A stretch of DNA of 64,000 nt, taken from positions 3,438,001-3,502,000 of the forward strand of contig JAXBDG010000002.1 in the NCBI GenBank assembly GCA_036320915.1. Reading direction: 5' to 3'. The stretch comes from Linnemannia elongata (taxonomy: Eukaryota; Mortierellomycota; Mortierellomycetes; Mortierellales; Mortierellaceae). Below are positions 35,745-45,037 of this stretch, one piece after another (position 1 is the stretch's first letter; the number at the start of each line of letters is the position of its first letter). A program made the translations under genes and the position numbers. The notes beneath the pieces were generated by a model that did not search any database, was not told the DNA's origin, and saw only the letters and a program-made list of their open reading frames with translations.

Positions 35745-36032
35745 GCGATTTTTTTTCTTGTTCGCACATGGCGGTAGTGGTAGTAGTTTTAGTAGTAGAC
35801 GTGACCACCAAACGTCAAGTTTACGCCAAAAGAACATGAGGTGTGGAATAACAAAAAATAAAGAGCTGGCCTTTTTGTTGGTAATGTTTCAATCCTCAAT
35901 CAATTTCCCGCCCTTTGCTCTTGTACCTGAACACTCATCTCTTGTACCTGAACAGAGGACTATTATGTTCATCCGGCACAGCCATCCATCCCGGCATTCT
36001 TACAATCCCTCTTCCCTGACTGCTATCGCCAA

Positions 36033-36041
36033 TATAAAAGG
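36033..36041 (+). promoter_or_regulatory. TATA box of second DPBB gene
   Basis: TATAAAAGG about 250 bp before the start codon at 36293; duplicated position of the TATA-like box at 34848. Confidence 0.6.
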
Positions 36042-36292
36042 GCCACCTAGGGATTTATCTCTTTCTTTCTTTTTTTTTTTTCATCGCTCTTTTCACGACT
36101 TTGTAAACAGCCTTCCCCCTCCTTCTCTTCCACTTAACAACCCCTTCCATAGCAATTCCTTGCACTGCCCTCTTCCTATCCCCACCCAACTCCACTCATC
36201 CTCTCCTACTCTCTATACCCTAACCCAACACTCCCCTCCTTCCTCCTTTCCACTTTCTACACACGCACACACACCCAATTTTCCCTGCAATC

Positions 36293-36969
36293 ATGAAGTT
36301 CACTCAACTCGCAATCCTCCTGATGACCCTTGTCATCGCCCTGCTCACGATCGTCGACGCCGGCAAGTCCAAGCCCAAGCCCAAGCCCAAGAAGAAGTCC
36401 AACCCTACCCAGACCGTCCGCTTCGGCAAGAAGATCTCGGGAAAGTCCACCTGGTTTAACGGTCATGACCTCAAGGGTGTAAGTATCGCCTTTTTTTTTG
36501 TATTTGTGCATGGTTGTGCCTGAAAAATTCTCAAGTAAAACGCGTTTCTTGACGAGTTTTAGACCATGATGATTTTCTCACAGCCTAAAACCCCACACCC
36601 CATCTCCCTTTCTCTATCCTTAAACAAAAAAAATAGGCGGCATGCTACGGAAACTTGATGGGCAACTCGCACGTCAACGCCGGCGACTCTTGGATGATCG
36701 GCGCCGTCCACATGAAGCACTACAAGGGCGGCGATCGAGCAGCTTGCTTCGAGTGCGCAAAGATCACTGCCGGCAAGCGTTCCATCGTCGTCCGCATCAT
36801 TGATGACTGCGCTGGTTGTGCCCCCAACCAGATTGATCTCACTGCCTCTGCTTTCAAGAAGTTGGCGCCTTTGAATCAAGGTGTTGTGAAGACTACCTAT
36901 GAGTTTGTGAGATGTCCTACGAAGGGAAACCTCAAGTGGCCCAAGTCTCCCAAGCCCAAGTCCCACTAA
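36293..36969 (+). CDS. secreted RlpA-like double-psi beta-barrel protein, copy 2
   Basis: Exons 36293-36478 and 36637-36969, intron 158 nt (GTAAGT...ATAG), phase 0; 172 aa. Same layout as its upstream twin: signal peptide (LAILLMTLVIALLTIVDA), then the barrel with GKSTWFNGHDL, ACYGNL, IIDDCAGCAPNQIDLT and YEFVRCP. It differs by a 13-residue Lys/Pro insert just after the signal peptide (KSKPKPKPKKK), which adds positive charge to the mature N-terminus, and by 12 substitutions in the second exon, mostly conservative. The intron sequence has diverged more than the exons, which points to purifying selection on both copies. Function as for copy 1, by family. Confidence 0.9.
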
Positions 36970-39109
36970 ATCAGTTGGTGCAGTAGAAATGCGATGCTCG
37001 CCTCTCTCTCTCTTTTCCTTTCTTTCTCCTTTCCTTTATTACGCAGTTTTACATCAGATATAAAAAAACGATCTTTTTTCGTTTGTTCATACAAAACAAA
37101 AAAAAAATACATGAGTGTAGAAACACACAAAATAAAAAGCTGGCCTCTTTGTTGGTAAATGTTTTTCAACCCTCTATTTCTTCAACCTCCTCCAATGTAT
37201 TTTCTTCGGTAACTTGTTAGACATCTCGTTCAATCCGGCGGCGTGTGTGAGCCATTGCATAAGGTGCAGTTTGCATTTTGGAGTTGCGCTATTTATTTTG
37301 ACATACTTTTCCACCCTACCCACCCCCCACCACCACCACCACCACCCATCAATTTCCTTCATTTCAAGACTACCCGTTTTGATAGAAAACAAAGTTTCAT
37401 CTTTTGCGAAGTGTCCGACAAATTTTGCTCTCAAGGAAGTAAATAATACGCGTGTACTGCTGCAGCGCCCTTCCATGGACTTCAACTCTCTCTCTCTCTC
37501 TCTCTTCGACGTCACCCCATTGGTGTGTTGGCCTTTTTTTGACAGATACTTGGGAGAAAAGAGCGAAATGTCATTTTTGTGAGTGAGACGGGACGCGAAC
37601 GAGATTGAGGGTAAGGTGATGGGTATGGTGTGAGCATTTTTTTTTTTTTTTTTTTTGATTCATTCATTTTTTTTCTTCTTCTTGGTGAGACGTGTTGGGC
37701 GTAAGTAAGTACCTTGAAGGTCTTTTTGTGCACTACGCAGAAGAAATCCAAACTCAGTATGTCAAAAAGTAAATTTCGTGCTGTTTCACGCTCAGCTGCA
37801 TTGGAGAAGAAGAAAAACATTATTACATGACAAAAAAAAAACCAGAAGAAAGGGTAAAAGACGTTTGGTAATATGGACTCGGGATTGCCAAAGAGGATTC
37901 CAAGAAATTGGCCGGTTTTAGCTACGTTGTGGCTCCCTTTTGGTTGGTAAGTAAGCAGATTGGTTGGTTGGTTGGTTGGTTGGTTGGGGTTTGGTTGTCT
38001 GCTCTATGCCGGTTTGGGTGAGTTTGGCTAATTGCCCTGCTGGGTTTTGGGCTATGAGTCTGGACAACTTCCATTTCAACTGGTGGAGTAATATGAGAGA
38101 ATTTACTCCGTGGAATGTTACTTCTCCGTCGCTTATTACATGCATGCATCTATCTGTATGTTCCGTTCCGTTCCTCGGCTTCCATAGACACAATTAGATC
38201 CTTACCCTTGTTTTTTTTTGGGCGTTTTCATGGCGGCTGGCGTCAATACAAATAGAAAACGCGTCTCTAGGTCGTTGTATCAAGTAGACGACGCCGTATA
38301 GATTATGCTAGTAAACTTGGATGAAACTGCTGCGAATAGGTAAATTCTAATAGGCAAGTCGCGTCTGTCTTCAACCCCTTATCTCCACTTTCTGGTCATC
38401 AGGCACAGCAGTCCTACAGGAAATCTAACAGCCGAACAGCTTCACACACCCCCCCCCCCCCCCTCTTCCATTCCCCATTCGACCAGTGACACGAACAAAC
38501 CATAACCAAAGAGAGGGGGGGGGGGATCGTCCACCTTCATTCGTTTCCTCGTCTCTCACAGAAGCATGATAACCTATAATCGTGTCTGCTTGGATGCAAG
38601 GAGGGATAGTACGAAAGGACGTTTAGCTACCGAGAAAGGAAGTTCCCTCACAGAGAAAAGAAGCCACTTCCAAAGACTCGGTAATATAGATTTTTCGGTC
38701 TCTATCACAAGGCATCCAGGTCGGCAAACGCAACCTCCGAAACCCAAAACGTACCTCTGCGATCGTAAAACTAAATTACTAAGGTCCTATCGAAAAATGC
38801 ATTGACCCAAAGAGATGACAACCACTGTGTGCGCGTGGGATCCCTCGTGAGATACTAAAAAATATCTGGCATTTTCATAGGACAGTTCAGGACAAGACAG
38901 GACTGACACACGATCAAGCGACAAGTAGTAAAAGCAAGTGGTTTAATGTACAATGGGGTGTCTTCACGACGATTAAGCAAAGGAGTAAATAATAGTAGAG
39001 GGGTTGAATGACTAAAGCAGATTGAGTAAAAGTGTTTTCTAGGGAGGACAAGGGGTATCGCAAAAAGTAAGATTAAGGAGAAAAATAACAGAGATAGAAG
39101 GAAACAAGT
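36970..39109. other. 2.1 kb spacer, no gene seen
   Basis: Contains the 3' end of the duplication, CT repeats at about 37488-37504, a T20 run (about 37637-37656), a TTGG array at 37960-37987, a C-run at about 38449-38462 and a G-run at about 38515-38525. Short frames only. Confidence 0.5.
37960..37987. repeat. TTGG tetranucleotide microsatellite
   Basis: Seven tandem copies of TGGT. Confidence 0.9.
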
Positions 39110-40405
39110 TCAAGAGTATTGAGGAGTGGTGGATCCTGAGTAGGGAGGCTGATGGGATCCATGACCATGGCCATGACTCCGAGATGGGTGGTTATGATTG
39201 TGGTGATTCTGAAAGTGGTGCTGATTGTGTTCCCGCCAGTCCTTGACGCTCTTTCGCAGCTCTTCGTCTGTCACCAGTCCAGTCATGACACCTCCAGTTG
39301 TCGTCTTCCAAACAGCCCAACCCTCTTTCAGGTCCTCGCGCCAGACAACGCCCTGGTACTGGAACGTCCAGAAACTCCACCAGCACATCAGAATCAGGCC
39401 CATAACCAAGTTCGACACCATCATGGGCCAGATCGCAAACTCAAGAACATCAGTCCTGTACCGGACCACAGTGGCTGCCATACCAATGCCTTGTCCAAAG
39501 ACTCCCGGGCCGTCTTGTGAGTTTGCTACCGCCGCTGCAGCTGCAGCTGCTTCGAGGAGATCCAAGCAGCTCTTTCCCGATGAAGCGTACCGACAAAACG
39601 TGGGATCATCCAAGGGCATAAAGGGGACCCGGAACCACCACCGACAGAATCGCCATGCAACCGCCCATCCTGCGCCGACACCTGACAGGCACCACGCTCG
39701 GTACCACTTCAACTGTCCGATCTGGTCCATTCTCGTCAAGTGCTCCCAGGAGATCAGGCCCCAGAGGTTCCTCCGGAACATCAATAGACCCAAAAAGGTG
39801 GCGACGGGCATGTAAAGGATATACCAGTTGCTGTACTTTTTTACAAAGGGCGCCAGGGGCAACAGTTGGTTGATGTCGCTGCTGTCGTTCCGAACGCTAC
39901 TGCTGTAGGAAGAGTACTGCGAGTACGAGAACTGGCTCCTGTACCAATTGTTACTGTGAACATCCTCCTGACGGAAATGGCGCTGATGGCTACCCATGCC
40001 ATAGGCGGCACGGTGTTCCTGCTGATGGATCTCCATGTCAGGGTCTGAGAGCCAGATGGCGAGACCCCACCCGATCCAGACGACCCAAGTTCCGTAGATG
40101 ACGGTGATGCGCTCTAGCTTGGGGAAACGGAGGAGGTGCCAGGCGAGGGAGAAGATGTGGAAGGCAGTGTCGGTGAGGTAGACGAGGTGGGTGAAGGAGA
40201 CGAGCTGGAAGGGCGAAGGGGTGCCGAGGAGCATGAAAATCCGGTAGAGAATTAAGCCGATATGTCCGATGAGCGAGAATGGGGTATATGTTGTATGGCT
40301 AAATCGAGGTTTTTCATTTTTCACAAGGGCAAAGAAAAGCATAACGGCGATAAAGGAAAAACAAGGTTAGATAAGCGGGAAAAAAAAGCTGACCATTGTT
40401 CATTC

Positions 40406-40444
<39 letters not shown>

Positions 40445-40720
40445 GCAGTGAGGATATCATAGCATACAACGAAAAGAAATTGCTTACATTCTCATGGTGT
40501 TCTTGAGGTATTGGCGAGCATGCTTCCGATCGCCGTAGGAGCGAGCCTTTTGACGGGGAGAGTTGGGTGGAGTGGTTCTCCGACGACCACTGTTTGATCC
40601 ATTGCCACTGCTGTATCCACCGCCAGCACCGCTGCCGTTGCGTCTCCATGACTCGTTCGGACTTGACCAGAAACCGCCCTGGCTAGAGTATCCACCCTGA
40701 CTAGAGTAACCGTCGTCCAT
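39110..40720 (-). CDS. six-TM membrane protein with His-rich tail, unknown function
   Basis: Exons 40720-40488 and 40298-39110, intron 189 nt, phase 2/1; 473 aa. The second exon was placed at the first AG (TTTAG) after an in-frame stop, which forces the acceptor. The N-terminal 77 residues are Gly/Ser/Arg-rich. Hydrophobic helices follow: FSLIGHIGLILYRIFMLLG, LVYLTDTAFHIFSLAWHLL, IYGTWVVWIGWGLAIWL, WYILYMPVATFLGLLMF, CLSGVGAGWAVAWRFCRWWF and FAIWPMMVSNLVMGLILMCW. A loop of about 70 residues between helices 3 and 4 is His/Ser-rich, and the last 40 residues are strongly His-rich (HHNHNHPSRSHGHGHGSH). The His-rich parts could bind metal ions, but I do not recognise a transporter family. The intron contains a long CA/TG repeat. 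Confidence 0.75.
40416..40444. repeat. CA dinucleotide microsatellite in an intron
   Basis: About 14 AC units within the intron of the six-TM gene (TG on the coding strand). Confidence 0.9.
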
Positions 40721-42387
40721 GGGTAGTCCCTGTCAGTTGGCGATGAGGATATATTTTTGAAGGGATGGTGTGAAAGGTGAATTAAAAAAAAAAAAGGAAA
40801 GAGAGAGAGAGAAGTGGAAGGCGGGATCACTTTTATTTTGTGTACCCTGTGGTGATTGATGTGCTTTATATTTTTAAAGTGACAAGGGATGCGTACGATC
40901 AGATGAGTACAAAAGAAGGAAGGGGAGGATGGTGTGCAGTATTGTGGTAGTTATGGATGTATGATTGGGAAGTGGTGTGAATGGGAAGATGTGTAGATGA
41001 GGCGAGAAAGAGAGTGAGAGAAGGTGATGGTGATGAGCGGCAATACAAGAGAGAGAAGGATATAAATTATTTGTTGGGGAGAGTGTGTGAAGGTGTGTGT
41101 GAAGATAAAGACAAAAAAAAAAAAAAAAAAAAAAAAAGAGACAGAAAGAGAAAGGTAGAAAGAAAGGACGTCGACGGAAAAGAACGAAGAGAGAAGGAGA
41201 GGAGAACCAGACGACTTGAAAAAAAAAGGGGTTTCGGCTGGCTCGAGGGGTGTGGTCTTTGTTTGTTGTTTGTTTGTTTGTTTGTTGATAGCGTGTGATA
41301 GTTGTGATGGTTGTCGAGAGGAAGAAAAGATATGTGGTGCGTGCAAGAAAGAGATGGACAAGTTGAAAGAAGAAAAAAAAGGAGAAGGGCCTATTTTCAC
41401 AAGAGAATCAAGCACAGTGTGTGTGTGTTCAAACTAATCGAGGAGATGCGTCGGGGTTGAAGGTTTGAATGGCGCGTGCCACTCCAGCGACATGTGAGAG
41501 ATCTTCACAGGATTTCATACATCACAGAAACTTCTACTGATCGCAATTGCTACGTAAAGAATGATAACTTTATTTTGAAAGACATCATTTTTCAGGAACA
41601 ATCATTCCCCTGTCCACCTTGCCTTGTCAAGAACGATAATTCGCTAATTGATTGAACCTCGTCGTCTTCGTTGTCCTCCCATTTCCTTCCACTTCACCTT
41701 CTGCAGGAACACAAAATAGCAAAAAAAAAAAAAAAAAAACAGGGCTCTCACGACAAGGAAGGACGGATGGTATCATCGTTTTCTTCTTCCCCTTCCTTCC
41801 TCTCAACCCAGTTCTCGAATGAGCTCACCCACTCTTTCTCTCACTGCCTATTGTGCATTTCACATAAAATATTTTATTTTGACGACTAAACCTCGATTAG
41901 CCAGCTATTCAGGACAACATTTTTGTTCCACACCCATGCAAACCCCGCTCACAGCTGGATTAGTGGTTAATTTTTTACATCATTTTGGTTGAAAGGCACA
42001 ATATCCCAGGCTTGGCTACTTTTTTTTTGCAACAAAGGACCAGTCCTCTTCATCTTTCTCCTTCCTCTTCTCACACATATACACTCACTCCTCTCCTCTC
42101 CTGACTTCTCTTCAGGCTCTCTACCCTTTCATTTTCCCCCACTGAACACCCTTTCAACTTCTCCATTATCTGATTGCCTTCCCTTATACTCTCACAAATA
42201 ACTACTGCTCTTCGTTATTGTTTCGAACCCTCATACCCTTGTTTTAATTGCTCCCCCTCCCTTTTTACCCAGCTCTACGTTTTACCGTTCCTTTCTTTTT
42301 TTCTTCCTCTTTCTCGCGTTAAACCATCCTTACCCGTCAACACCCACCATCAACCTCGTCACTCACTCAAACAGCCACACATAGACC
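40721..42387. promoter_or_regulatory. divergent intergenic region
   Basis: 1.7 kb between the start codons of the six-TM gene (-) and the hydrolase gene (+). Left half purine-rich with an A25 run (41113-41137), right half pyrimidine-rich. No gene or TATA box identified. Confidence 0.5.
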
Positions 42388-44646
42388 ATGGAGAGATCCA
42401 ACTCGACAGGAAACAAACTTCCGTTCCTCAGGAAACAATCGACCACAGTACCCCCTCCAGTAACTTACGCCAACCCTGCAGCCACACAATTTTTGCGCCT
42501 TGGCGTCGGTATTGACCATGTCGATGTCGATCAAAGCGACGATGAAGACGTTATCTACCAGGGCATCGAGAACGGCATGGAGGGCCATGACGGTGAGGTC
42601 CTTGATACCAGCGACGAGGAGGAACGAGAGTCTGACGAGGATGAGGAGGAAGATGAGCAAGAGGACCATGCCGATAACGACAATAACAACAATGACGACA
42701 ATGCCAACAGAAAGGAAGAGCTGTTGTTGCAACAGCAAACACAACAACCTCTTCAGACAGGAATTCAGGAACAACTACAAGTAGTACTTAACAACAACAT
42801 TGACGACAATATTCGCACACAAAGACCACAGTTGTCCACCGACGCAACGGCCATATCCGCACAGGCCCAGGCTTCATCATCGGTGTCTGCACCCTCCTCA
42901 TCCTCCGCTGTCCCTGCATTATCGACCACCCATGACCCTTCCTCCAGGACCGTGGCCACTGCTGTCCCGATCAGCCCAACAAAGGGTTCCCACCCCCCTC
43001 GACTATTCACCAAGATTGATACCCAGCTTCGGCACAAAGATGAGACCTCGCCTTCTTCCGACGATCCATCGCAGCCCATCTCACCCCGACACCTCCAAGG
43101 ACCCGCCTCCCCTCGCTCCCCAACCTCACCCTCGCACGCTCTCCCCAAGGGTCTGCCTGTATACCACGAAAAGTTTACAAAGGCGGCCTCGACCAAGGTC
43201 CATGGCGCCAGTCCTTTGAGCAATGTTAACAATGCTGTCACCGCCAACACCTCTTCCTTTTCCAATGAGACCAAACCAACATCACCTCGCCGTCGATCCA
43301 CTCATGCTCATCAGCTCACCGAGACCATTCTCGCGCCAGGAACCGAGCATACCCCTATTTCTGTTGCTACTGCAAGCGCCTCTGCTCCCTATCTTCAGGT
43401 CAAGCGGTTTCCAGAACAGGTCGAATTCGCAACAATTCACAACTGGAAGGTTCACTACAAGATCTGCTACCCAACACTCGATCCGACCTACCGAATCAAC
43501 GGCAACGGCCGCAACATTGTCCTCTTCCACGGCGCACTCTCCAACCTCGACACCTGGCGCAAGGTCCAGCAGACACTGGCCGACCGTACTGGATGCAGAG
43601 TCCTCTCCTATGACCGCGTGGGCCACGGTCGGTCGGACAAGCCTGAAAAGTGGCCCAAGAACGCCAACCCTTACAAGAACGGAGGCGTCCTTGCCATTTG
43701 CCAGGCGTTGCTCGACACGTTGGGGATGCAAAATAACTTGATCTTGATCGGAAACGGAACAGGCGGCACCATTGCCTCGGCGATCGCACTGTCAAAGCCC
43801 ATGTCTGTTCGTGGTCTGGTCCTCTTGGCGCCTGCGATTCAGGATGAAGCACCACCACTTTACCTCCGTGCCTGTGTCTCCTACCCACCTCCCCTCTCAT
43901 GGATCTACCGAGGACTCTATGGCGATCACGGCCCGTTGCAGCAGTACTACTACAAGCCCAAGGCAATCATGGCAGAGCCCAGTACGGTTGAGATGTACAT
44001 GAAGCCTCACAAGGAAGAAGGTTTTTGGAAGGGTCTTTCTAACGCCACCAAATACCGGAGCAGCTACAAGGTAGAGAAGCATCTTGACCAACTGACAGAG
44101 CTGTCGACCTTGGTCATGACGGGTGATGTGGACGACGTGGTTCCGACGATTGAGACCCTCCGTTTATTTGAGACACTTCAGTCCGTGCGCAAGTTGAACG
44201 TGCCTCAAGTCCTCAAGATCATCAAGCATTCTGGACACTTACCCCAGGAGGAGAAGCCGAGCGAAGTGGTCAAGGTGATTTCGTTCTTTGTTAAGAAGGT
44301 CTGTCTGGGCTCGCTCTCGCGTGAGCGGTCGCTTGGTCGTAGGATGTCGGAGGGAATGCAGAGATCGTCGTCAAAAAAGTATGTCCATGCGGCGGCGGCG
44401 GAGGCTAATAACCAGGCCATCACCGACGCTAATACTCAAGCCAATGCCCAGGGCGTTCGACCCCCCGTTGGACCTGGACCTGCCGTAGGGCTAAGAGAAG
44501 CAGCACAAGGTAGACCGCACGCTGGCCAAGGACCCCGACCCAACATAGCACCTCCAGCGCACGCTGATCTCCCTGTACGCGATCCACCTGCTATCATAGT
44601 CAATCCAACACTTGACTATGCCAGCCAAGCTATCAAAACCCATTAG
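42388..44646 (+). CDS. alpha/beta-hydrolase-fold protein with Gly at the nucleophile position
   Basis: Single exon, 752 aa. Residues 1 to about 340 are disordered, with an acidic region (about 45-95) and poly-Gln. The alpha/beta-hydrolase domain spans about 345-645: HKIC-type start after VHYKI, NIVLFHGALSNLDTW (oxyanion HG motif), YDRVGHGRSDKP, and the nucleophile elbow region LILIGNGTGGTIAS. The elbow normally reads G-x-S-x-G; here residues 455-459 are G-N-G-T-G, so Gly457 replaces the serine. The acid (TGDVDDVVP, Asp580 or Asp583) and the histidine (HSGHLPQEE, His617) are kept. The protein may be non-catalytic, or Thr458 may matter. Residues after 650 are low complexity (Gln/Ala/Pro). Closest subgroup by feel is epoxide hydrolase/esterase-like; substrate unknown. 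Confidence 0.85.
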   Translation: MERSNSTGNKLPFLRKQSTTVPPPVTYANPAATQFLRLGVGIDHVDVDQSDDEDVIYQGIENGMEGHDGEVLDTSDEEERESDEDEEEDEQEDHADNDNNNNDDNANRKEELLLQQQTQQPLQTGIQEQLQVVLNNNIDDNIRTQRPQLSTDATAISAQAQASSSVSAPSSSSAVPALSTTHDPSSRTVATAVPISPTKGSHPPRLFTKIDTQLRHKDETSPSSDDPSQPISPRHLQGPASPRSPTSPSHALPKGLPVYHEKFTKAASTKVHGASPLSNVNNAVTANTSSFSNETKPTSPRRRSTHAHQLTETILAPGTEHTPISVATASASAPYLQVKRFPEQVEFATIHNWKVHYKICYPTLDPTYRINGNGRNIVLFHGALSNLDTWRKVQQTLADRTGCRVLSYDRVGHGRSDKPEKWPKNANPYKNGGVLAICQALLDTLGMQNNLILIGNGTGGTIASAIALSKPMSVRGLVLLAPAIQDEAPPLYLRACVSYPPPLSWIYRGLYGDHGPLQQYYYKPKAIMAEPSTVEMYMKPHKEEGFWKGLSNATKYRSSYKVEKHLDQLTELSTLVMTGDVDDVVPTIETLRLFETLQSVRKLNVPQVLKIIKHSGHLPQEEKPSEVVKVISFFVKKVCLGSLSRERSLGRRMSEGMQRSSSKKYVHAAAAEANNQAITDANTQANAQGVRPPVGPGPAVGLREAAQGRPHAGQGPRPNIAPPAHADLPVRDPPAIIVNPTLDYASQAIKTH

Positions 44647-44833
44647 ATATTAATAATGAATGAACTGCTAAACTGTGCCTCCGGTTGTAGCTTTTTTTTT
44701 GACGGAATTCAATCAACAGCCCAGGGTCTTGGCTTAGGGAAGCGATGTGAGTGGAAGAAGAAAGGAGTCGAAGAACAAAAGAAGGCGGGAAGGGTGGCGA
44801 TAATTTGCAATGACGTTTTGGTGCACACCTTTG

Positions 44834-44868
<35 letters not shown>

Positions 44869-45037
44869 TTGGCCAATGGCAGTCGGGAGGCTGTTGCTCT
44901 CGCCTGCTCATACTAATGTAATAAATGCAGTTGCCGTTATTTTTCGCACAAATTCTTCGTCTTTCCTTTCTACTTTTTCAAAAACAACCCATCCCCCATT
45001 CACCCTTCTTCACACAAACACCCCATCGACATCACCC
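44647..45037. other. spacer with poly-A run
   Basis: 390 bp between the hydrolase stop and the LIM gene start, with an A31 run at 44834-44864 and CT-rich leader before 45038. Confidence 0.5.

Larger units (their letters stand above)
34781..37172 (+). repeat. tandem duplication carrying two DPBB genes with their promoters and 3' ends
   Basis: Two direct copies, about 34781-35895 and 35942-37172. Matching landmarks are TGTACCTGAAC followed by ATCCGGCACA (34782 and 35943), TCATCGCTCTTTTCACGACT (34903 and 36081), the coding exons (35098 and 36293), and AGCTGGCC..TTTGTTGGTAA in the 3' flank (about 35863 and 37137). Offset is about 1.18-1.28 kb, growing through small indels. Confidence 0.9.
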
